The position numbers and the translations under genes are program-made. DNA of 64,000 nucleotides from an uncultured Photobacterium sp. Lineage in GTDB: Bacteria; Pseudomonadota; Gammaproteobacteria; Enterobacterales; Vibrionaceae. Position 1 is the first letter of the stretch. Each line of letters begins with the position of its first letter. The notes beneath the pieces were generated by a model. It made no database searches. It saw only the letters and a list, made by a program, of their open reading frames with translations, and had not been told where the DNA came from. Positions 56,319 to 64,000 of the stretch are shown here, piece by piece. The DNA is taken from NCBI RefSeq assembly GCF_947039875.1, contig NZ_CAMRAN010000012.1, positions 1 to 64,000 on the forward strand. The letters run 5' to 3'.

Positions 56319-59105
56319 TTAATGTCGATATTGCTTAGAAGCTTTAACCACATTATCCATTTCATCGATAAGCTCTAATAATTCCGGTTCAATATCTACT
56401 ATAATTGCATTTGCTTTTAGCTCAGTCTCAATGGTGTGGCAGAGGTATTTTAAGCGTGGTACGCCACTGTAAGCACAGCTACCGTGGAGTTTATGGATTG
56501 AAGGCCATAACTCGACTTGTTTACCATCCAGCGCTTCATTGACTAATAATTCCACCTCAGGCATATAATCCAATAGCATTTGCAGCATGTCACGGGCTAA
56601 ATCTTCTTTTCCTGCCGCTTGTTTAAGTGCCAGTGACCAATCAAAGCTAATACTATTATCAATGGTTAATGGTGTATTTTGCTGCGCCTGAATAATATCA
56701 ATGGTGGTATTGGGGGAGGATATTGATACTGCACCTTGATGATCACTTGGCGTGATCCACTTCGCCAAAATTTGTTGCAAAATATGCTCTTCAATGGGCT
56801 TGGTAAGATAATCATCCATTCCCGCATTAATTAACCGCTCTCGTTCTCCAGTCATCGCGTGAGCGGTAACGGCAATAATCGGCGTATTGTGGTTGAGGGG
56901 AGTTTTATGTATTGCTTGGCAAGCGGTTACGCCATCCATTTCTGGCATTTGAATGTCCATAAAGATCAGATCAAATGTTTTTTGGTGAGCATATTCGACC
57001 GCTTTTTTACCGCCAGTAGCGGTAATAACGGTTTCAACCCGCTCACCTAATAGAGCTGAAATTAACTTTAAGTTAGCAGGGTTATCATCAACAGCCATTA
57101 CTGTTAATGCTTGAATCGGTTCTGGTGGCGTAGTTAATACTAGCTGTTCGGGCTCATTATGTTCATCATTGTTATCGCATAATGCTTCAAATAATTTACG
57201 TGAGGCAATCGGCTTACCCAGACAAATCTCAACCCCAGTATTGGTCAGCTTTTCTGATAATGCGAGCTCTGTTGTCGGTAAACAAACCAGTACTTTATCG
57301 GCAATCTGTTCAGCCTTAAATATGTGATTAAACAGGACGGCTGTTGGTGGTTGCTCGCATGGCGATAAACACAGCAAAGCAAAATCATGATGTTCAATAT
57401 CTTCAGGCATGGTTGAGCGATAAGTGACATGAACCCCCGCATTGATTAATCGTTGTTGCACGACTGAGGCGGCTTGCATATTGGGCTCAATAAGCAGTAA
57501 TTTCTTACCCATTAATGAAGTTGTATCAATAAGCTGTGATACAGGTAAATCTGTTTTGTGCATGCGAATGCTAAACCAGAATGTTGAACCTTGGTGAAGA
57601 CGACTGGTCAAGCTGACTTGGCCACCCATTTGGCTGACCAGTTTCTGAGTGATCACTAACCCCAATCCGGTGCCGCCATAACGACGCGAGATACTCGCAT
57701 CTGCTTGGCTAAAGGCTTGGAATAGCTGGGCTTGTTGACGTTCTGAAATACCAATACCAGTATCACGTACCATAAATTGCAGTTCGATATTATTATCATG
57801 CTCAGATTTGAGCTCGATAGATACATCAATGTTGCCCGTTTCAGTAAACTTAACCGCGTTACCGATTAAGTTAGTGACCACTTGCTGTATACGCAGTGGG
57901 TCACCAATTAAGCTTGGTGGTATGCGAGTGTCAACTTTAAGGGTTAATTCTAAGCCTTTTTCATGAGCACTTGGCGCAAGTAGGCGCATCACATCATCAA
58001 GCGCATCAGTGAAATCAAACGGAATATTTTCTAATAATAATTTACCCGCTTCAAGCTTTGAGAAGTCTAAAATATCATTGATGATGGTGAGCAAGTTATT
58101 GGCCGAATTTTCAATCGTCAGTAGATAATCTTGTTGGTTGGTGTTGAGTTTGGTTTTCAGCATTTGACGAGTAAAGCCAATCACACCATTGAGTGGGGTC
58201 CGTAATTCGTGTGACATATTGGCTAAGAATTCAGACTTAACTCGTGCAGCCTCTTGAGCTCGTTTTTTAGCAATATCTAACTCAACGTTTTGAATTTCAA
58301 GTTGTTCAAGGGTTTCACGTAAATCAGAGGTTGCTTGATCAATACTTTGTTGCATTTCAATATGATATTCAGACAATGAAATTGCCATCGCATTGATGCC
58401 GTTTTTAAGGGTATCAAGCTCACCAAGTAGCTGACCTTCGATTCGAACATCAAGGTGTCCGCGTCGAATTCTATCAACGACACTGATCATGTGGGAAATT
58501 GGACGAGTAACATCTTGCATTAACCGGTAAGCAAACAAAGACGATAGGCTGAGTCCAAGTAGTAACACCATTAAGGCGGTAAAAATTTCTTGATATTGTT
58601 GTAATCGTAATGAGCTAAGATCAAGTTCAATGGCGATATAACCCAATGGTTTCCCTAATGAGCTAGTACTGGTGTTTGAACCAAATTGGCCTTCGGTTAA
58701 AATGGGGGTGCGTAAAATAAGGGTATTATCGTTAAGCTGAGTATCAAGCAAACGTGGAATTGGCCTATCGTCTGGATACATAAAAGAAGCAAAATTACGG
58801 TGAAAATTAGAGGTTGCAAAAATTTTATTGTGATCCGTAAAAACAGCAATACTTCGAATAATATCGGAATGTTTGCGATGGGTGTAACCGATCAGGCGTC
58901 GAATAGACTCCCGATTTTTTTCGGTCATGCCATATTCAGCCGAAATTGCTAACGGCTCAATTATGCTGGTACCTGTTGAAATCAACTGATGTTCAAGATC
59001 TTGATAGCGGCTCATGGTAAAAAAAGCGCTCAATAACAGGCCGATTATCAGTGTTGGTGCTAATGTCAGGGTAAAGACCCTGGCACGAAGTCCATATTTG
59101 GTCAT
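56319..59105 (-). CDS. barA: Hybrid sensor histidine kinase BarA
   Basis: A 928-residue tripartite kinase: TM1 about 9-30, periplasmic part, TM2 about 175-195, HAMP, coiled coil, H-box with His299 (NMSHELRTPLNGVIGF), ATPase (DTGIGI, GTGLGLVI), a degenerate receiver, a canonical receiver (AVDDNPANLKLI, phosphoacceptor in FMDIQMPEMDG) and a C-terminal HPt (KLHGSCAYSG). BarA phosphorylates UvrY/VarA and through it controls CsrA sRNAs. The start at 59105 is chosen over 15 unsupported codons upstream. Divergent from rlmD as in E. coli. Confidence 0.95.
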   Translation of the reverse strand: MTKYGLRARVFTLTLAPTLIIGLLLSAFFTMSRYQDLEHQLISTGTSIIEPLAISAEYGMTEKNRESIRRLIGYTHRKHSDIIRSIAVFTDHNKIFATSNFHRNFASFMYPDDRPIPRLLDTQLNDNTLILRTPILTEGQFGSNTSTSSLGKPLGYIAIELDLSSLRLQQYQEIFTALMVLLLGLSLSSLFAYRLMQDVTRPISHMISVVDRIRRGHLDVRIEGQLLGELDTLKNGINAMAISLSEYHIEMQQSIDQATSDLRETLEQLEIQNVELDIAKKRAQEAARVKSEFLANMSHELRTPLNGVIGFTRQMLKTKLNTNQQDYLLTIENSANNLLTIINDILDFSKLEAGKLLLENIPFDFTDALDDVMRLLAPSAHEKGLELTLKVDTRIPPSLIGDPLRIQQVVTNLIGNAVKFTETGNIDVSIELKSEHDNNIELQFMVRDTGIGISERQQAQLFQAFSQADASISRRYGGTGLGLVITQKLVSQMGGQVSLTSRLHQGSTFWFSIRMHKTDLPVSQLIDTTSLMGKKLLLIEPNMQAASVVQQRLINAGVHVTYRSTMPEDIEHHDFALLCLSPCEQPPTAVLFNHIFKAEQIADKVLVCLPTTELALSEKLTNTGVEICLGKPIASRKLFEALCDNNDEHNEPEQLVLTTPPEPIQALTVMAVDDNPANLKLISALLGERVETVITATGGKKAVEYAHQKTFDLIFMDIQMPEMDGVTACQAIHKTPLNHNTPIIAVTAHAMTGERERLINAGMDDYLTKPIEEHILQQILAKWITPSDHQGAVSISSPNTTIDIIQAQQNTPLTIDNSISFDWSLALKQAAGKEDLARDMLQMLLDYMPEVELLVNEALDGKQVELWPSIHKLHGSCAYSGVPRLKYLCHTIETELKANAIIVDIEPELLELIDEMDNVVKASKQYRH

Positions 59106-59225
59106 GGTTCTCTTAATTACAAGCAAGCGATTCTGTGGGAGAATTAGCACCCATCTATAATCCTAGTTTAAATAAACTAGGACTATGCAACAAATACTCA
59201 ATGTCTGAACAGTGAGCAAAACACT

Positions 59226-60566
59226 ATGGCACGCTTTTTTAAGCCTCAAAAACGTACAACTGACACCAAACATAAAGAAATCACGATTAGCCGTTTAGAC
59301 CACCTCGGTGCTGGTATTGGTCATCTACAGGGCAAATCTGTCTTTGTTGATGGCTTACTTCCCACTGAAACGGCGGTAGTACAGTTAACGGAAGATAAAA
59401 AAAATTACGCTCGTGCTAAAGTGATTAAGCGCCTTTCAGACAGTAATGCCCGTATTAAACCCCATTGTGCGATCTATGACCAGTGTGGCGGTTGTAATTT
59501 GCAGCATTTATCGCATCAAGGTCAAGTGACAGCTAAACAGCAAGCGCTGGGTGAACTGATGGAAAAGTTTGCTGTTATTGATCAAGCTGATTGTATTCAG
59601 CAGCCACCAATTATCAGTGAGCCGCTGCATTATCGTCGTTGTGCTCGTTTTGCCGTGCGTGTTGAAAATAACGGTCAGTTACAATTTGGTTTCCGCAAAA
59701 AGCAAAGTAATGACATTGTTAATGTTAATCTGTGTCCAGTATTAGCTCAGCCGCTGAATGATTTATTACCGTCATTACGCGCGTTATTACAAAATCTAAA
59801 AGGCCGCCGTTTTGTTGGTCATATTGAATTGACTCATGCTGATAATGGGTGCGTGATATTAATTCGCCACCTTGCGCCTTTTAATGCGGATGATAGTGCA
59901 CTTATTGATGCATTTGCTATCCAACACAATGTGATGTTGTTTTTAGCACCAGCAACCGATCAACTTATTCAATCTCATGGCGAACAACCTTTCTATGAAG
60001 TTGATGATCTTAAACTGACGTTTTCACCTAAAGATTTTATTCAAGTCAATCGTGATGTGAACATTAAAATGGTAGCACAAGCGATTAAATGGCTTGATGT
60101 TCAGCCTCAGGATAGAGTGTTAGATTTATTTTGTGGTTTAGGTAACTTCAGCCTGCCATTAGCTAAATATGCTAAAGCGGTGGTTGGAGTTGAAGGTATT
60201 GATGATATGGTTTTACGTGCGACAGATAATGCTCAAACTAATGCACAGTACAACGCTACTTTCTATCAAGCTAATTTAGAACAAGACGTGACTAAATTGG
60301 TGTGGGCACAAGAACAATTTGATAAAATTTTACTCGATCCTGCGCGTGCTGGTGCTGCTGGAGTGATGGATCATGTGGTTAAGCTAGCACCGAATAAAGT
60401 AGTTTATGTATCATGTAATCCCGCAACATTGGCTCGTGATAGCCAAGTGTTATTACAAAAAGGTTATCAGTTAGAGCGTCTTGGAATGTTGGATATGTTC
60501 CCACATACAGGGCATTTAGAATCTATGGCATTATTTGTAAAGACTCAAAAAAAGCAGAAAAAATAG
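59226..60566 (+). CDS. rlmD: 23S rRNA (uracil(1939)-C5)-methyltransferase RlmD
   Basis: A 446-residue enzyme with an N-terminal TRAM domain (ISRLDHLGAGIGHLQGKSVFVDGLLP), Fe-S cysteines (CAIYDQCGGCNLQH), SAM site (VLDLFCGLGNFSLPLA), DPARAG and the catalytic cysteine in YVSCNPATLARD. It precedes relA by 48 bases. Confidence 0.96.
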   Translation: MARFFKPQKRTTDTKHKEITISRLDHLGAGIGHLQGKSVFVDGLLPTETAVVQLTEDKKNYARAKVIKRLSDSNARIKPHCAIYDQCGGCNLQHLSHQGQVTAKQQALGELMEKFAVIDQADCIQQPPIISEPLHYRRCARFAVRVENNGQLQFGFRKKQSNDIVNVNLCPVLAQPLNDLLPSLRALLQNLKGRRFVGHIELTHADNGCVILIRHLAPFNADDSALIDAFAIQHNVMLFLAPATDQLIQSHGEQPFYEVDDLKLTFSPKDFIQVNRDVNIKMVAQAIKWLDVQPQDRVLDLFCGLGNFSLPLAKYAKAVVGVEGIDDMVLRATDNAQTNAQYNATFYQANLEQDVTKLVWAQEQFDKILLDPARAGAAGVMDHVVKLAPNKVVYVSCNPATLARDSQVLLQKGYQLERLGMLDMFPHTGHLESMALFVKTQKKQKK

Positions 60567-60614
60567 TTATAGCAATGATTGCTATTGCCATTAAATAGAA
60601 AACAGGACAGAGAC

Positions 60615-62852
60615 ATGGTCGCAGTACGTGGAGCACATCTAAAACAAAACACGATATTTGAGTTAGCCTCATGGGTCGAAAGTTTACGTTTGGATGCAAA
60701 AACGTTTGGACGTTTAGAAGGAACTTATCTACGTTGTCAGGAACAGGTTATCGATTATGATAACGGTCCGTTGCTGTTATGGCGCGGCCGAGAGATGGTT
60801 GAGATTCTGGTGACGTTAAGCATGGACACCGATACATTAATATCGGCAATGCTATATCCATTAGTTGAAGCGGGTTGTTATAGCCATGAGCAAGTAAAAG
60901 AAGATTACAACGGCACTATTCTGCATTTGGTAGAAGGTGTTGAACAAATGTGCGCCATTAGCCAACTTAAATCTACAGCAGAAGAAACGGCTCAATCAGC
61001 ACAAGTTGATAGTATTCGTCGAATGCTACTATCAATGGTGGATGATTTCCGCTGTGTTGTTATTAAGTTAGCTGAGCGTATATGTAATCTCCGTGAAGTG
61101 AAAAATGAACCTGATGCGGTGCGTCGTATCGCGGCACAAGAGTGTGCCAATATTTATGCACCATTGGCAAATAGACTGGGTATCGGGCAATTAAAATGGG
61201 AAATTGAAGATTACGCTTTCCGATATCAACATCCCGAAGTCTATAAACAAATAGCCAAACAGCTTTCAGAGCGTCGCATTGATCGTGAAGACTACATCAT
61301 GCATTTTGTAGATGATTTGTCTGATGCAATGCGAGCCTCAAATATTCGTGCAGAAGTGCAAGGTCGACCTAAGCATATCTACAGTATTTGGCGCAAAATG
61401 CAGAAGAAAAGCTTAGAATTTGATGAGTTATTTGATGTACGTGCAGTACGTATTGTCGCTGAAGAGCTGCAAGATTGTTATGCTGCGTTAGGGGTTGTGC
61501 ACACCAAATATCGTCATTTACCTAAAGAATTTGATGATTATGTCGCTAATCCTAAACCTAACGGCTACCAATCTATTCATACGGTTGTATTGGGTCCTGA
61601 AGGTAAAACAATTGAGATTCAGATTCGTACTAAGCAAATGCATGAAGAATCTGAGTTAGGTGTTGCGGCGCACTGGAAATACAAGGAAGGCCCAGCAGCT
61701 TCTGGTGGTGCTCAATCTGCTTATGATGAAAAAATAAATTGGTTACGTAAGTTACTGGTATGGCAAGAAGAAATGTCAGATTCTGGCGAAATGCTCGATG
61801 AGCTTCGAAGCCAAGTGTTTGATGATCGTGTGTATGCCTTTACGCCTAAAGGTGATGTGGTTGATTTACCATCAAATGCAACGCCATTAGACTTTGCTTA
61901 TCATATTCACTCTGAAGTGGGGCACCGTTGTATTGGAGCGAAAGTAGAAGGGCGAATTGTGCCGTTTACTTACCATTTACAGATGGGGGATCAGGTTGAA
62001 ATTATCACGCAAAAAGAACCTAACCCTTCTCGTGATTGGCTAAATCCAAATCAAGGTTTTGTGACCTCTAGTCGTGCGCGCGCCAAGGTCCATGCTTGGT
62101 TCCGTAAGCAAGATCGTGATAAAAATATTATTGCAGGTAAAGAAATTCTTGAAGCTGAGTTGAGTAAGATCCATGCGTCGCTAAAAGATGCACACTCTTA
62201 CGCCAGTAAACGCTTTAATGTTAATTCGCCAGAAGAGCTGTATGCCGGTATTGGTAGTGGTGATCTACGGATCAATCAAATTATCAATCATATTAATGCG
62301 CTAATTAACAAACCTACAGCGGAAGAAGAAGATCAACAACTGCTTGATAAGCTGTCTGAAGCCAGTGAAAAAGCGTCACATACAACCAAAAAGCCACGTC
62401 GTGATTCTGTCGTTGTTGAGGGAGTTGATAATTTAATGACTCACTTAGCACGTTGTTGTCAGCCAATTCCTGGTGATGATATTCAAGGTTTTGTGACGCA
62501 AGGACGAGGTATCTCTGTTCATCGTCATGATTGTGAACAGTTAGAAGAACTACGTCACCATGCACCAGAGCGTATTATTGATACGGTGTGGGGCGGCGGC
62601 TTTATTGGTAATTATACCATTACTGTTCGAGTAACGGCATCAGAGCGTAATGGTCTGCTTAAAGAGCTGACCAATACCTTGATGAACGAAAAAGTTAAAG
62701 TTGCAGGCATGAAGAGCCGAGTTGATTATAAAAAGCAAATGTCGATCATGGACTTTGAACTTGAATTAACAGATTTAGACGTTTTAGGGCGAGTGTTAAA
62801 TCGGATTGAACAAGTAAAAGATGTTGCACAAGCTAAACGTTTATATGGTTAG
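60615..62852 (+). CDS. relA: GTP pyrophosphokinase RelA
   Basis: A 745-residue ribosome-bound (p)ppGpp synthetase. The N-terminal pseudo-hydrolase domain lacks the HD pair, the synthetase domain has RPKHIYSIWRKMQKKSLEFDELFD and NGYQSIHTVV, followed by TGS (FTPKGDVVDLPSNATPLDFAYHIHSEVG), a zinc-finger region with CCQPIPGDDI, and an ACT domain. The start at 60615 gives the E. coli length; AGGACAGAGAC precedes it. Confidence 0.97.
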   Translation: MVAVRGAHLKQNTIFELASWVESLRLDAKTFGRLEGTYLRCQEQVIDYDNGPLLLWRGREMVEILVTLSMDTDTLISAMLYPLVEAGCYSHEQVKEDYNGTILHLVEGVEQMCAISQLKSTAEETAQSAQVDSIRRMLLSMVDDFRCVVIKLAERICNLREVKNEPDAVRRIAAQECANIYAPLANRLGIGQLKWEIEDYAFRYQHPEVYKQIAKQLSERRIDREDYIMHFVDDLSDAMRASNIRAEVQGRPKHIYSIWRKMQKKSLEFDELFDVRAVRIVAEELQDCYAALGVVHTKYRHLPKEFDDYVANPKPNGYQSIHTVVLGPEGKTIEIQIRTKQMHEESELGVAAHWKYKEGPAASGGAQSAYDEKINWLRKLLVWQEEMSDSGEMLDELRSQVFDDRVYAFTPKGDVVDLPSNATPLDFAYHIHSEVGHRCIGAKVEGRIVPFTYHLQMGDQVEIITQKEPNPSRDWLNPNQGFVTSSRARAKVHAWFRKQDRDKNIIAGKEILEAELSKIHASLKDAHSYASKRFNVNSPEELYAGIGSGDLRINQIINHINALINKPTAEEEDQQLLDKLSEASEKASHTTKKPRRDSVVVEGVDNLMTHLARCCQPIPGDDIQGFVTQGRGISVHRHDCEQLEELRHHAPERIIDTVWGGGFIGNYTITVRVTASERNGLLKELTNTLMNEKVKVAGMKSRVDYKKQMSIMDFELELTDLDVLGRVLNRIEQVKDVAQAKRLYG

Positions 62853-62878
62853 TTATAATAGATAATATCGAATACAAG

Positions 62879-62907
62879 AATAGGTAGCTTCGGCTACCTA
62901 TTTTTAT
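62879..62907 (+). terminator. Terminator after relA
   Basis: AATAGGTAGC, loop TTCG, GCTACCTATT followed by TTT. Confidence 0.88.
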
Positions 62908-62921
62908 TTAAGGGGATAATA

Positions 62922-63731
62922 ATGGACAGCAAGACCACACTTAATATTAACTCTCTTTTAACCATTATGAGTCAGTTACGGGATCCTCAAACGGGGTGTC
63001 CGTGGGATTTAAAACAAGACTTCGATTCAATCGTGCCTCATACCATTGAAGAAGCATATGAAGTAGCTGATGCGATAGAGCAAAAAAATTGGACTGATGT
63101 AAAAGAAGAGTTGGGTGATTTATTGTTTCAAGTGGTTTTTTATAGCGAGCTTGCCAAAGAACAGGGCTTGTTTGATTTTGATGATGTAGTTATAGGCATT
63201 AGTGAAAAATTAACTCGTCGTCATCCACATGTCTTTAGTGATAAACAATTTAAAGATGAAGTGGCAGTAAAACAAAATTGGGAAGCTGAAAAAGCCAAAG
63301 AACGAGCACAAAAATTACAAGATGAAAGTTTGCTCGCTAATATTCCTTTAGCATTACCAGCATTGACTCGTGCAGATAAAATTCAGCAACGCTGTGCAAG
63401 TCAAGGTTTTGATTGGGATAGCCTAGGACCTGTGGTAGATAAAGTGACGGAAGAGTTGGATGAAGTGATGGCAGAGGTCATTCAAACGCCACAAGAACAA
63501 TATAAGATAGCTGAAGAGATGGGAGATTTACTTTTTTCAGTGGTTAATTTAAGCCGCCATCTCGGGGTAAAACCTGAACATGCACTCCAACAAGCAAATA
63601 AAAAATTTGAGCGACGTTTTCGCCAAGTTGAAAAAAATGTGCTAGAACAAGGTAAGTCACTAGAACAATGCTCACTAACTGAGCTAGATCTTGAGTGGGA
63701 TAAAGTAAAGCAACATGAATGCAATAAATAA
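62922..63731 (+). CDS. mazG: Nucleoside triphosphate pyrophosphohydrolase MazG
   Basis: A 269-residue all-alpha NTP pyrophosphatase with two MazG domains: the first with CPWDLKQDFDSIVPHTIEEAYEVADAI and ELGDLLFQVVFY, the second with KVTEELDEVMAEV and EEMGDLLFSVVNL. It follows relA as in other gammaproteobacteria, where MazG lowers ppGpp levels and cleanses odd nucleotides. AGGGGATAAT precedes the ATG. Confidence 0.95.
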   Translation: MDSKTTLNINSLLTIMSQLRDPQTGCPWDLKQDFDSIVPHTIEEAYEVADAIEQKNWTDVKEELGDLLFQVVFYSELAKEQGLFDFDDVVIGISEKLTRRHPHVFSDKQFKDEVAVKQNWEAEKAKERAQKLQDESLLANIPLALPALTRADKIQQRCASQGFDWDSLGPVVDKVTEELDEVMAEVIQTPQEQYKIAEEMGDLLFSVVNLSRHLGVKPEHALQQANKKFERRFRQVEKNVLEQGKSLEQCSLTELDLEWDKVKQHECNK

Positions 63732-63873
63732 CTATTCCCATTTGGAATGTATATGCTATAAGGGTATAGTGATTTAGTGGCTAAAAGTATCGAAATGGGG
63801 TGAAAATAGAGCGCATATCACTTCCTTGATTTGAGACAAAAAAAATCTTAGGAGTGTGTGATAGTTTTTCACG

Positions 63874-63902
63874 TTGTGGCGATAAATGGTGTCTGGTATA
63901 CT
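63874..63902 (+). promoter_or_regulatory. Probable pyrG promoter
   Basis: TTGTGG (63874-63879), 17 bases, then TATACT (63897-63902) preceded by TGG, an extended -10. It points to pyrG 50 bases on. Confidence 0.65.
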
Positions 63903-63954
63903 AATTTCCCGTCCAGATACACTTTATCCTCTACACCAATCTTCCAGGTTTAAC

Positions 63955-64000
63955 ATGACAACGAATTATATTTTTGTTACGGGCGGAGTAGTATCCTCTC
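63955..64000 (+). CDS. pyrG: CTP synthase, first 15 codons
   Basis: The window ends inside the gene. The visible codons read MTTNYIFVTGGVVSS, the invariant N-terminus of CTP synthase, which begins the synthetase domain ATP loop. The order mazG-pyrG is conserved. No more can be said here. Confidence 0.95.
   Translation, partial: MTTNYIFVTGGVVSS

Overview
The window reads as a moderately AT-rich chromosomal segment of a Gammaproteobacterium of the Vibrionaceae, most likely Photobacterium or a close relative. This rests on gene order (yggX-mutY-trmB-glsB, yggS/proC/yggT/yggU/rdgB/hemW beside pilTU, epd-pgk-fbaA-mscS-yggE-serA-rpiA, zapA-6S RNA-fau opposite ygfB-ubiH-ubiI, nadB opposite rpoE-rseABC-lepA-lepB-rnc-era-recO-pdxJ-acpS, barA opposite rlmD-relA-mazG-pyrG) and on protein similarity recalled from memory. 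The genus is an inference. Nearly all of it is core housekeeping sequence; three short intervals are accessory.

Layout. 1-4134: a tRNA-Phe cut by the window edge with a stringent-type promoter, then yggX and mutY (minus), trmB, glsB and a short YggN-like protein (plus). 4255-8669 (minus): hemW, rdgB, yggU, yggT, proC, yggS. 8695-10855 (plus): the pilus retraction ATPases pilT and pilU. 11213-15948 (minus): ruvX, yqgE, gshB, rsmE, sprT and metK, the last with a MetJ-type operator on its promoter. 16341-18353: tkt. 18500-20570 is the first accessory stretch: a 27-residue ORF in a structured, terminated transcript, a small secreted protein, and a two-gene unit encoding a beta/gamma-crystallin fold protein and a stefin-like (cystatin family) protein. 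20576-23599 (minus): a sensor kinase/response regulator pair, a BOF/YgiW periplasmic protein and a cold-shock protein. 24323-27862: epd, pgk, fbaA. 28193-33644: mscS, yggE, serA, rpiA, fau, 6S RNA, zapA. 34037-37629: ygfB, ubiH, ubiI and a lone gcvH.

37870-40480 is the second accessory stretch. Two internally deleted IS6-family copies in direct orientation flank one 420-residue protein whose sequence carries the ordered active-site landmarks of the ExoY/edema factor/CyaA nucleotidyl cyclase toxins. This is the most interesting object in the window. It is followed by the third accessory stretch, a DUF134 regulator, NifX-like protein and NqrM-like protein operon (40483-41456).

41527-64000 returns to core genes: a LysR regulator, a YbaK-type deacylase, ygfZ, sdhE-ygfX, nadB, the sigma-E operon with a good sigma-E promoter in front of rpoE, lepA, lepB, rnc-era-recO-pdxJ-acpS, barA, rlmD, relA, mazG and the first codons of pyrG.

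Themes that link the genes: carbon flow through the pentose phosphate pathway and lower glycolysis (tkt, epd, pgk, fbaA, rpiA), with a similar PurR/LacI-type palindrome before tkt, fbaA and rpiA; envelope stress (rpoE-rseABC, mscS, the two-component system); and stringent response and nucleotide hygiene (relA, mazG, rdgB, mutY).
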